Positions 28,135 through 35,182 of a stretch of 49,696 nucleotides of DNA are shown here, one piece after another. Where the stretch lies: the NCBI GenBank assembly GCA_030728405.1, contig JANQZS010000099.1, forward strand, positions 15,281 to 64,976, read 5' to 3'. The DNA is from Candidatus Nanopelagicales bacterium. Lineage in GTDB: Bacteria > Actinomycetota > Actinomycetes > S36-B12. Under the pieces are notes generated by a model. It ran no database searches. It saw only the letters and a list, made by a program, of their open reading frames with translations, and had not been told where the DNA came from. Position numbers and translations under genes: made by a program. Within the stretch, counting starts at the first letter, position 1, and every line of letters begins with the position of its first letter.

Positions 28135-28980
28135 TTGCTTCGCGTAGCAGTTCCCAACAAGGGTCAGTTGGCTGAGCCAGCCCGTCAAATGCTGTCTGAA
28201 GCGGGCTACTTGAGAAATGCTGGTGTGCGAGATTTGGTGGTGCACGATCCTGACAACGATGTGGAGTTCTTCTTCCTCCGTCCGCGAGATATTGCCATTT
28301 ACGTCGGCGAAGGCACCTTGGATCTCGGCGTGACCGGTCGCGACATGCTGCTCGATTCACGGGCGGCAGCAACCGAAGTGGTTGCTCTTGGATTTGCTCC
28401 TTCAACTTTTCGCCTCGCGGCTCCCATCGGAAGCATCTCCTCAGTGTCGGATCTCAATGGCCTTCGAATTGCCACTTCATATTCCGGCATCCTTGAGGAT
28501 TGGCTGGAACAACAAGGCGTCAAGGCTCGGGTCGTTCGACTTGATGGAGCAGTGGAAAACGCAGTCGCTCTCGGTGTTGCCGATGCGGTGGCCGATGTTG
28601 TTGCGACTGGCACGACCTTGAAGCGTGCAGGTCTGGAGGTGATCGGTGACCCAATCCTGATTTCAGAGGCACTCGTCGTCCGCCCGAATGATGCACTCGA
28701 AACACCCGCGGTTGAAACTTTCGTGCGCAGATTGCATGGAGTTATGGTGGCGCGTTCCTATGTACTCGTCGATTACGACATTCCCAATGGCCAGTTAGAT
28801 GCCGCTTGCCTCATCACGCCAGGAATTGAGTCGCCCACTGTTTCATCACTGCACGATTCCACGTGGTCCGCGGTTCGGGCGATGGTGCCCGCACTGGACG
28901 TTCATCGCGTCATGGATGAGTTGTATGGTCTTGGCGCCCGAGGGATTCTCGTGACTGACATTCATGCTTGCCGGTTGTAG
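28135..28980 (+). CDS. hisG: ATP phosphoribosyltransferase (long form)
   Basis: First, feedback-controlled step of histidine synthesis. 281 residues, so the long homohexameric form with its own C-terminal regulatory domain and no need of HisZ. Motifs: LRVAVPNKGQL, GVTGRDMLLDS, and the PRPP loop VATGTTLKRAGL. The TTG at 28135 is chosen because AGGAG (28123-28127) lies 7 bases upstream and the conserved LRVAVPNKG follows; the longer frame from 28099 overlaps hisE. Confidence 0.95.
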   Translation: MLRVAVPNKGQLAEPARQMLSEAGYLRNAGVRDLVVHDPDNDVEFFFLRPRDIAIYVGEGTLDLGVTGRDMLLDSRAAATEVVALGFAPSTFRLAAPIGSISSVSDLNGLRIATSYSGILEDWLEQQGVKARVVRLDGAVENAVALGVADAVADVVATGTTLKRAGLEVIGDPILISEALVVRPNDALETPAVETFVRRLHGVMVARSYVLVDYDIPNGQLDAACLITPGIESPTVSSLHDSTWSAVRAMVPALDVHRVMDELYGLGARGILVTDIHACRL

Positions 28981-28982
28981 TC

Positions 28983-29014
28983 GCGCACCGTTAGGCAACG
29001 ACTGCGCCTTTTTT
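28983..29014 (+). terminator. Rho-independent terminator after hisG
   Basis: GCGCA and TGCGC form the outer stem, CGTT-AGGC-AACG an inner hairpin, and CTTTTTT follows at once. It lies inside the 3' end of the convergent MFS gene, so the T-run is also the Lys-Lys codons of that protein. Confidence 0.75.
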
Positions 29015-30175
29015 CAATGGCACAATCGCAATGAACTGGGCAGAACAAATGATCGCTATGAGTGTGAAAATCATGGCCCAGGAATCAAACGCGTCGTAAA
29101 TTGTTCCGGCGATAAACGGTCCAGACGCCGCGATGAGATAGGTCACGAAGAACGCCATCGCGGTCAAACGGGCGGCGGCGGCTGCGTTGGGTGAAAGATC
29201 GCTGAGAAGACCCAATGACATAGCGAATCCACCACTGAGAAAGTATCCGAGTCCAAAAAGGACCAGCGGCGGGGCAAAGTCAGGCACCCAAGCAATGCAC
29301 AACAACGTGAGTACCGTCATGAAGATGGTCGAAGCAAAGAGTGTGCGCCGATGAACTATCCGGTGCGATATGGCCGGGAGGGTCAGCGCTGAGGTCACCT
29401 GCGCTACGGCGAACACTGCGAACAGCCAGCCAGCATCGGTTTGGCTCCAACCTCGCTCGGCGTATGAGGGCGCAATCCACGCAAGCGCACTGTAGAAAAC
29501 GATGGAATTTATCGTAAGAAATGCAGTGAGTGCCCAAGCGGTGCGATTTCGCCATGGAAGCTCACGCAGTCGTACCAAGGTAGCTGGGCGCACGTGTTGC
29601 ACAGTGGTTCGTTCTGCCAATTGCCATACCACCAGTGCAATAGCGCCGGGGATCGCCCAGACGGCTAGCGCCAATTGCCAGGAACCCCACCACAATGCGA
29701 GTGGCACCGTGATGGCGCTGGCGATAGCGGCACCACCCATCAAGCTCGACGTCCAAGCGCCGGTGGCTTTGCCCATTGCGTTGGGCATTTGTTCGCGGAC
29801 CAGCCCAGGCACAAGGCCGGTCGCGAGAGCGATGCCAATGCCTGCAAGGGCAGCCGAGAAGAGTAGGACCGTTCCCTGCACAGCAAACGCCCGCATTCCG
29901 ATAGCGATTGTGAGAACGACCAATGCGATCGTTACCGTGCGCGTGCGGCCGACCCGTTGAGCGAGTGCGGGAACCACGAGTGCAAAAAGCCCCATCATTA
30001 CTACCGGAAGGGTTGTCAGCAAGCCAGCGGTGGCGCTATTCCAGCCAAATTCCTCCTGGATTTGCACCACCACGGTCGGCACGCTCGTGAGAGCCGGTCG
30101 CAAATTGACCGCGATCATGATTACTGAAACCCACAGCAACACGCGAGGAGTCTTCGTGGACGTCGTGGTGGGCAC
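28991..30175 (-). CDS. MFS transporter of the CynX/NimT type
   Basis: Inner-membrane carrier of 394 residues with about 12 hydrophobic segments. The segment NLRPALTSVPTVV near the first helix and AGLLTTLPVVMMGLFALVVP are typical of the CynX/NimT group (cyanate or 2-nitroimidazole transport in E. coli). The true substrate cannot be read from the sequence, and no cyanase gene is nearby. Start is GTG at 30175. It is convergent with hisG (10 bases between stops) and divergent from the SseB-like gene, 30 bases apart, so it is an independent unit in an otherwise plus-strand region. Confidence 0.85.
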   Translation of the reverse strand: MPTTTSTKTPRVLLWVSVIMIAVNLRPALTSVPTVVVQIQEEFGWNSATAGLLTTLPVVMMGLFALVVPALAQRVGRTRTVTIALVVLTIAIGMRAFAVQGTVLLFSAALAGIGIALATGLVPGLVREQMPNAMGKATGAWTSSLMGGAAIASAITVPLALWWGSWQLALAVWAIPGAIALVVWQLAERTTVQHVRPATLVRLRELPWRNRTAWALTAFLTINSIVFYSALAWIAPSYAERGWSQTDAGWLFAVFAVAQVTSALTLPAISHRIVHRRTLFASTIFMTVLTLLCIAWVPDFAPPLVLFGLGYFLSGGFAMSLGLLSDLSPNAAAAARLTAMAFFVTYLIAASGPFIAGTIYDAFDSWAMIFTLIAIICSAQFIAIVPLKKGAVVA

Positions 30176-30193
30176 GCACAGAGTCTTGCGCTT

Positions 30194-30205
30194 TACCCTT
30201 GTGCA
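30194..30205 (+). promoter_or_regulatory. Putative leaderless -10 box of the SseB-like gene
   Basis: TACCCT (30194-30199) ends 6 bases before the ATG, with no ribosome-binding site. It lies in the 30-base gap shared with the divergent MFS gene. Confidence 0.5.
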
Positions 30206-30658
30206 ATGTCGAGTGGGGATACGCCGAACACACCAGGCGGTGGTCGGACCATCGCCGGATCGGCCTTTGGCTCAGACGACGGTTCTGCAGATCCGGTCTT
30301 GCGCGCGCTTCTTGAAGCTAAATCTGCCTCTGCCCGAGAACTACTGGGGACCGCGCGGCTTCTGGTCGCGGTCATTGCTGTGGCTGATGAAGTCGATCAG
30401 GAGTCAGGTGCCGACAAGGACTCGCACATGGCGGTCGTGTCCATGGTCAATGCAGCAGGGGAGCGCGGCCTCTTGGCGTTCACGGGGCTCGATGCCATGG
30501 CGCTGTGGGATCCGGTCGCACGGCCAGTTCCCGTCACAGGAGCCGCAGCCGCGCAGGCCACCCTTGACGATGGGAACACCGCACTGGTGATTGATGTCTG
30601 CGGCCCTCACAGGTATGTGGTTGCTGGCGAAGAACTGAAGAGACTCGCGAATCAGTAA
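30206..30658 (+). CDS. SseB-family protein (hypothetical)
   Basis: Function unknown. 150 residues: a disordered Gly/Ser/Asp-rich N-terminus (1-30), then an SseB-like alpha/beta domain with ADPVLRALLEAKSASARELL and the Leu-Ala-Phe-Thr strand (GLLAFTGLDAMALWD). No signal peptide, so cytoplasmic. Proteins of this type are commonly found upstream of infC next to DUF1844 in actinobacteria, which supports the assignment. Its 3' end overlaps the convergent DUF1844 gene by 7 bases. Confidence 0.65.
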   Translation: MSSGDTPNTPGGGRTIAGSAFGSDDGSADPVLRALLEAKSASARELLGTARLLVAVIAVADEVDQESGADKDSHMAVVSMVNAAGERGLLAFTGLDAMALWDPVARPVPVTGAAAAQATLDDGNTALVIDVCGPHRYVVAGEELKRLANQ

Positions 30659-30993
30659 ACTGGGCCGGTCAGGTCTTCCCCTGGTCCCATTCCAGGTGGA
30701 TCCGGGATCACCGACGCCTCACGAAATGCCCGCTGTAGTGAGGAGAGTCCATCTCGGAGTGGTGCCGCATGAATGCTGCCAAGGCTGGGCGCTGCAGCGG
30801 TTACCAGACCGGCTAAAGCCGTGATCAGAATCCTGGCTTCTGCAAGATCTGTTTGGTCGTCGGTCTCGCCCGATTCCCCTCCTGAATCCTCGCCTAAGCC
30901 GCAGGCCACAGCGGAGGCCGACATCAGGTGGAGGGCGACCGTTAGCACGACCTCAACGGCTGGAACCTCACCGATTTCCAAGCGCTCACTCAT
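30652..30993 (-). CDS. DUF1844 protein (hypothetical)
   Basis: 113 residues of unknown function. The start at MSERLEIGEVPAVEVV matches the family; the frame is open further upstream but that would run through the infC leader. A hydrophobic N-terminal helix (VEVVLTVALHLMSASAVACGLG), an acidic linker (GEDSGGESGETDD), then an amphipathic helical part. Its place next to infC is conserved in actinobacteria. The stop (TGA) overlaps the SseB-like gene tail to tail. Confidence 0.8.
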   Translation of the reverse strand: MSERLEIGEVPAVEVVLTVALHLMSASAVACGLGEDSGGESGETDDQTDLAEARILITALAGLVTAAAPSLGSIHAAPLRDGLSSLQRAFREASVIPDPPGMGPGEDLTGPVY

Positions 30994-31017
30994 GGCTGCT
31001 ACCCTTGCACCAATCTC

Positions 31018-31037
31018 ACCCGGCTTCACGGCCGGGT
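31018..31037. other. Hairpin in the DUF1844-infC divergent region
   Basis: ACCCGGC and GCCGGGT pair perfectly around a six-base loop. It lies 24 bases upstream of the DUF1844 start and near the probable 5' end of the infC transcript. Role unknown. Confidence 0.4.
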
Positions 31038-31116
31038 AGTGCAAGCGGAGCTGGCAGCTCCCACCTGATAACCCCTGGTTGTCTAGGTCGAGTGACGGGA
31101 TCGATTCCGTCTGTCT

Positions 31117-31147
31117 GCCTCCGTGCGCGCTGCGCCGGAGGCTTTTT
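31117..31147 (+). terminator. Attenuator-like terminator in the infC leader
   Basis: GCCTCCG (31117-31123) pairs with CGGAGGC (31136-31142), with an inner GCGC/GCGC stem, followed by TTTTT. This is the strongest intrinsic-terminator shape in the window and lies 51 bases before infC inside what should be its leader. That fits premature termination control of infC-rpmI-rplT. A GAGCT-GGC-AGCTC hairpin lies upstream at 31046-31058. Confidence 0.7.
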
Positions 31148-31198
31148 ATGTGGCGTGAGATTGCACGCCAGCATTGTCCCCTCGAGCAAGGAGGCGCC

Positions 31199-31765
31199 AT
31201 CAGCGTCGAACCACGCATCAACGACCGGATTCGCGTCCCGGAGGTCCGACTTGTCGGTCCTGCGGGCGAGCAGGTGGGAATCGTGCGCATCGAAGATGCG
31301 TTGCGATTGGCAGCAGAAGCAGATCTTGACCTAGTCGAGGTAGCTCCGCTGGCAAAGCCACCTGTATGCAAATTGATGGACTTCGGAAAGTTCAAGTACG
31401 AAGCAGCCCTCAAGGAGCGCGAATCTCGCCGGAATCAGACGCATACCGTCATCAAAGAGATGAAACTGCGTCCGAAGATTGACTCGCATGATTACGAGAC
31501 CAAAAAAGGTCACGTGGAGCGGTTTTTGCGGGCAGGCGACAAGGTCAAGATCACGATCATGTTTCGTGGTCGTGAGCAGAGCAGGCCTGAACTTGGACTG
31601 CGACTTCTCGGCAGACTTGCAGAGGATGTCCAGGAACTTGGCTTCGTAGAAGCCACGCCCAAGCAAGATGGCCGAAACATGCTCATGGTGCTGGCACCTC
31701 ATCGACGCAAGACCGCTAAAGATGGCCTCGCACCTACTGAGGATGAACAACGCGAAACCGCTTAA
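31199..31765 (+). CDS. infC: Translation initiation factor IF-3
   Basis: Controls start-codon selection on the 30S subunit. 188 residues from an ATC start: [28 protein letters not shown], [33 protein letters not shown] and [19 protein letters not shown]. The perfect AAGGAGG (31188-31194) lies 4 bases before ATC 31199, exactly where homologues begin. An ATG at 31148 in the same frame would need translation through the terminator. A rare start codon is a known autoregulatory device of infC, since IF-3 rejects such starts. Confidence 0.93.
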   Translation: MSVEPRINDRIRVPEVRLVGPAGEQVGIVRIEDALRLAAEADLDLVEVAPLAKPPVCKLMDFGKFKYEAALKERESRRNQTHTVIKEMKLRPKIDSHDYETKKGHVERFLRAGDKVKITIMFRGREQSRPELGLRLLGRLAEDVQELGFVEATPKQDGRNMLMVLAPHRRKTAKDGLAPTEDEQRETA

Positions 31766-31793
31766 CCACCGTTAGGCGCACATCCAGAAACTT

Positions 31794-31813
31794 CCGATCT
31801 GAAAGCGGATCGG
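31794..31813 (+). other. Intercistronic hairpin, infC-rpmI
   Basis: CCGATC and GATCGG pair around an eight-base loop, 22 bases before rpmI. It could be an mRNA control or processing element of the ribosomal protein operon. Weak evidence. Confidence 0.35.
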
Positions 31814-31835
31814 CCGAAAGCAAGGACACGAAGAG

Positions 31836-32030
31836 ATGCCGAAGCAAAAGACCCATAGCGGCGCCAAGAAGCGCTTCAAAGTGACGGGATCAGGCAAGGT
31901 CACCCACGAGCAGGCCAATCGTCGTCACCTCATGGAGGTCAAGTCGAGCAAGCGCACCCGCAAGCTCATGTCCGATGAGGTCGTGTCCAAGGCCGACATC
32001 AAGAAGGTCAACAGGCTGCTTGGTCGCTAA
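31836..32030 (+). CDS. rpmI: 50S ribosomal protein L35
   Basis: 64 very basic residues; [21 protein letters not shown] and the C-terminal [10 protein letters not shown] are the complete L35 family signature. A ribosome site (AAGGA, 31822-31826) precedes it. Placed between infC and rplT as in nearly all bacteria. Confidence 0.97.
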   Translation: MPKQKTHSGAKKRFKVTGSGKVTHEQANRRHLMEVKSSKRTRKLMSDEVVSKADIKKVNRLLGR

Positions 32031-32071
32031 GCGCGCCCGTGTGAGTCGTCCCCGTTTTTCCCACGATTTTT

Positions 32072-32090
32072 AATGGATCCTGCACCGGAT
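32072..32090 (+). other. Hairpin between rpmI and rplT
   Basis: Two GGATCC palindromes separated by TGCACC (32073-32090) can form a 6-base stem. It lies just before the AGGAG ribosome site of rplT, where L20 binds its own mRNA in some bacteria. Tentative. Confidence 0.3.
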
Positions 32091-32112
32091 CCCGCACGAT
32101 GAGGAGATAGCC

Positions 32113-32481
32113 ATGGCACGCGTCAAGCGCGCAGTAAATGCACAGAAGAAGCGTCGCGAGATGCTCGAGCGGGCTTCGGGTTACCGCGGCCAGCGTTCGC
32201 GTCTCTACCGAAAGGCCAAGGAGCAGGTAACGCACTCGCTCGTCTATGCCTACGCAGATCGACGTGCCCGCAAGGGTGACTTTCGCCGGCTCTGGATCCA
32301 GCGCATCAACGCTGGTGCCCGCGCGCATGGCATGACCTACAACCGCTTCATCCAGGGCCTTAAGGCTGCTGGTGTTGAGGTGGACCGTCGCATGCTCGCT
32401 GAACTCGCAGTGAACGATCAGGCCGCATTCGCGACCCTGGTCGATCTCTCGCGTGCCTCGCTCCCAGCAAACGCAGCCTGA
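32113..32481 (+). CDS. rplT: 50S ribosomal protein L20
   Basis: 122 residues, complete. [38 protein letters not shown] is the basic N-terminal extension reaching into 23S rRNA, and [14 protein letters not shown] and [11 protein letters not shown] form the globular domain. AGGAGA precedes the ATG. L20 assembles early in the 50S subunit and often represses this operon. Confidence 0.98.
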   Translation: MARVKRAVNAQKKRREMLERASGYRGQRSRLYRKAKEQVTHSLVYAYADRRARKGDFRRLWIQRINAGARAHGMTYNRFIQGLKAAGVEVDRRMLAELAVNDQAAFATLVDLSRASLPANAA

Positions 32482-32488
32482 CTCTTCC

Positions 32489-33295
32489 GTGGCTGAGCGC
32501 GAACTCAGTTCACGTTCGTCGGATCACGTCCGCTACCTGCGCAGTCTGCATAACCGAGCAGGTCGGAGTGATCACGCACGACTTCTGGTCGAGGGCCCTG
32601 CCGCTCTCACGCTTTTGCTAGGCGATTCTCGGCCAGTCGAGGTGTTTGATGTGCTCCTTGAGCACGGCCGACACCCGGCTTTGGAGCGGTTGGTCCACGA
32701 ACACAACGACAACATTTCGTGGATCACCGAAGAGGTTTCTCGTGCGCTGAGTGAGACGGAAAACCCGCAGGGTGCCTTCGCCGAAATCGCACTCCCGCAC
32801 TTCGACGTTGCAGAAATCATGACGGGGCCAGGTCCAGTCATCATTTGTGATGGGATCGGGGATCCCGGTAACGCCGGAACCATCATGCGAACCAGTCACG
32901 CAGTCGGTGCTTCCGGCGTCATCTTTCTGGCAGGGTGTGTCGACCCGTTCAACGGCAAGGCCGTGCGTAGTGCTGCGGGGTCGGCGCTGTGCATTCCTAT
33001 CGCCTCAGGATGTTCTTGGCTCGAGGTCCTGGAAGCGGCTCGAGCATCAGGGCGCCCGCTCTGGGCACTGACCGCGCATGGTGAGACAGATGTGATCACG
33101 GCCGCAGCCAGCCGAGTCCCCGGCGACATGGCTTTGGGTTGGATCGTCGGCTCTGAAGCACACGGACTATCACCCGAGGTTGAAGCTGCTGCCGATCTAC
33201 GCGTCTCCATTCCCATGCCGGGCGGGGCGGAATCACTCAACGCCGCTATGGCACTTGGCATCTCGGTCTATCTGGAGCTCGCCGCGAGAAGGTGA
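32489..33295 (+). CDS. SpoU/TrmH-family rRNA (2'-O-ribose) methyltransferase
   Basis: Uses SAM to methylate a ribose in RNA. 268 residues: an N-terminal substrate-binding domain (LLVEGPAAL), then the SPOUT trefoil-knot domain with motif 1 DGIGDPGNAGTIMRTSHAVG, motif 2 GWIVGSEAHGLSP and motif 3 VSIPMPGGAESLNAAMAL. Such genes lie between rplT and pheS in many actinobacteria (tsnR in mycobacteria). The target nucleotide is not known. Start uncertain: GTG 32489 fits family length, GTG 32453 would overlap rplT; neither has a ribosome site. Confidence 0.9.
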   Translation: MAERELSSRSSDHVRYLRSLHNRAGRSDHARLLVEGPAALTLLLGDSRPVEVFDVLLEHGRHPALERLVHEHNDNISWITEEVSRALSETENPQGAFAEIALPHFDVAEIMTGPGPVIICDGIGDPGNAGTIMRTSHAVGASGVIFLAGCVDPFNGKAVRSAAGSALCIPIASGCSWLEVLEAARASGRPLWALTAHGETDVITAAASRVPGDMALGWIVGSEAHGLSPEVEAAADLRVSIPMPGGAESLNAAMALGISVYLELAARR

Positions 33296-33396
33296 CGCAC
33301 CGCCCACCAACACACCTTGTGTGAGGCCACGGATCTGGTCGGGAGAGTGAAAGACTGAACGTGCACAGTGAGCGTGGATTTCGAGGAGGAGCTGGC

Positions 33397-34212
33397 ATGA
33401 GTTACATCGAGTTGCCGATCATGCAGGAGACGGGCTACGTCGTGGTCGATCAATATGACCAAGCTGCCGATCCCGCTGAGTGGGAAGACCTCATCTACGT
33501 TGACTGGAAATCATCCGGGGATACCCGATTTGCCCCCTTGGCAAGCGCCTATGGCGACATCGAGTGCAACGGTTTCTGGAATCACACCCCGCCAAAAACC
33601 GATAAAGATGGCGTCTGGGTCACAGAGAATGTCGCGATTGCTCCTCACCTCACTGAGCGCGCGATGGAACCGGGTGCAAACGTCGGCCGTTGTCGCGTCA
33701 TTGAACTTAAACCAAATACCTACGGCGAGGCCCTCTACAACTTGCATCGCGATGACAACAACCGGCTCAATCCCGAGGGCACCGGATGGATTGTGCGGGG
33801 CTTTTTCAACCTGACCGACGATGCCGATTCGGTCATGATCCTGCGCTCGGACAAGGATGATCCGTCCACTGAAATGCGTATCTCGCTGCCCGCTGGCCAG
33901 CAGATCGTGATCGACACCCAGCGTTTTTACCACGCTGTGTGGCATCCAGGAGACAAAGTTCGTTACTGCCTGATCACCTCGTGGGAGTCCGGTCCGGAGT
34001 TGCAGGCCTGGATGGATGCGCGCCATCCGGTCTCGTCGATCCCGAACCATCCGATTGATCCCACGGTTCAGGCCGAGGGGGAGAAGTTGGCTGCGGACAA
34101 GCGTGCAGCGCGTGCGGCGGCTTTGGCGGCCGAGGGTAAAGATCCGCGTTTCGGAGATGGGTCGATGGCCCTCGCGGAGTCCGAAACCATGGAAGTACTG
34201 TCAGAAGCCTGA
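33397..34212 (+). CDS. Predicted Fe(II)/2-oxoglutarate-dependent oxygenase (aspartyl/asparaginyl hydroxylase-like)
   Basis: I do not recognise a named family. 271 residues from ATG 33397, which follows a strong AGGAGG (33384-33389). The central part reads like a double-stranded beta-helix oxygenase: His117-x-Asp119 (LHRDD), a strand run VRGFFNL, then [10 protein letters not shown], His179 (FYHAVWH) and Arg189 ten residues later ([10 protein letters not shown]). Those positions match two metal His, the metal Asp and the 2-oxoglutarate Arg. No signal peptide; the last 45 residues are charged and probably disordered. It is 34 bases upstream of cysD, on the same strand. Substrate unknown: a sulfur compound or a protein residue are both possible. 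Confidence 0.65.
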   Translation: MSYIELPIMQETGYVVVDQYDQAADPAEWEDLIYVDWKSSGDTRFAPLASAYGDIECNGFWNHTPPKTDKDGVWVTENVAIAPHLTERAMEPGANVGRCRVIELKPNTYGEALYNLHRDDNNRLNPEGTGWIVRGFFNLTDDADSVMILRSDKDDPSTEMRISLPAGQQIVIDTQRFYHAVWHPGDKVRYCLITSWESGPELQAWMDARHPVSSIPNHPIDPTVQAEGEKLAADKRAARAAALAAEGKDPRFGDGSMALAESETMEVLSEA

Positions 34213-34246
34213 TCCCGCGAATTACCCCGTTCTCAAGGAGTATCTG

Positions 34247-35182
34247 GTGTCACCTGTGAACTCAAGCGCTCCGACCGTGCCCTACAGCGCTGTCCTGGAC
34301 GAGCTCGAGGCCGAGGCCATCCACATCTATCGGGAGACCGCGGCGGCATTTAAGAACCCGGTCCTGCTCTACAGCATCGGCAAAGACTCCTCGGTGCTTC
34401 TGCACTTGGCCATTAAGGCCTTCGCGCCGGCGCCGGTCCCGTTCCCGCTCATGCACATCGACACCGGCTGGAAGTTCCGGGAGATGATCGAATTCCGCGA
34501 TCGTCGGGCCGCGGAACTGGGCCTGGATCTGCGCATCGCGCAGAATGCGGCGGCGGTCGCCGAGGGAGTGACCCCCTTCACCCACGGCACCCACGAGTAC
34601 ACCCGGCTTATGAAGACGGTCGCTCTGCGCGAGGGCATCGATCGGTATGGCTTCGATGCGGCCATCGGCGGTGCCCGCCGGGATGAGGAACGCAGTCGAG
34701 CCAAGGAGCGCATCTTCAGCCTGCGCGAGCCCGGGCATCAATGGGATCCGCGCAAACAGCGCCCAGAGTTCTGGCGTACGGCCAACACGCAACTCTCACC
34801 CGGTCAGAGCATGCGGGTCTTCCCGCTGTCCAACTGGACCGAGCTCGACATCTGGAAGTACATCCAGCGGGAAAACATCGAGATCCCTGATCTCTACTTC
34901 GCCAAACCGCGCCCTGTAGTCGATCGCGACGGAATGTGGATCATGGTCGACGACGACCGCTTCCCACTGCTCGAGGGAGAGGTGCCGCAGATGCGGTCGG
35001 TGCGATTCCGCACGCTGGGTTGCTACCCCCTCTCTGGCGCGGTCGAGTCGACAGCCGACACCATGGTGCAACTGGTCGAGGAGATGGCTGGGTCCAAGTA
35101 CTCAGAGCGCTCCGGCCGCCTCATTGATGGAGAAGGCGGCTCGGAGTCCATGGAAGGCAAGAAGAAGGAGGGCTATTTCTAG
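34247..35182 (+). CDS. cysD: Sulfate adenylyltransferase subunit 2
   Basis: Catalytic subunit of ATP sulfurylase, forming adenosine phosphosulfate (APS). 311 residues, family length. PP-loop [48 protein letters not shown] and the C-terminal [14 protein letters not shown] 34247 follows AAGGAG (34235-34240) by six bases. The stop shares a G with the start of cysNC. Sampled lines of this gene are about 66% GC against roughly 55% in cysNC right after it, which suggests a different recent history. Confidence 0.97.
   Translation: MSPVNSSAPTVPYSAVLDELEAEAIHIYRETAAAFKNPVLLYSIGKDSSVLLHLAIKAFAPAPVPFPLMHIDTGWKFREMIEFRDRRAAELGLDLRIAQNAAAVAEGVTPFTHGTHEYTRLMKTVALREGIDRYGFDAAIGGARRDEERSRAKERIFSLREPGHQWDPRKQRPEFWRTANTQLSPGQSMRVFPLSNWTELDIWKYIQRENIEIPDLYFAKPRPVVDRDGMWIMVDDDRFPLLEGEVPQMRSVRFRTLGCYPLSGAVESTADTMVQLVEEMAGSKYSERSGRLIDGEGGSESMEGKKKEGYF

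Noticed and set aside
30994-31413. Upstream extension of the DUF1844 frame to 253 residues
   Set aside because: The extension is antisense to infC and its leader, and the family starts at MSERLEIG.
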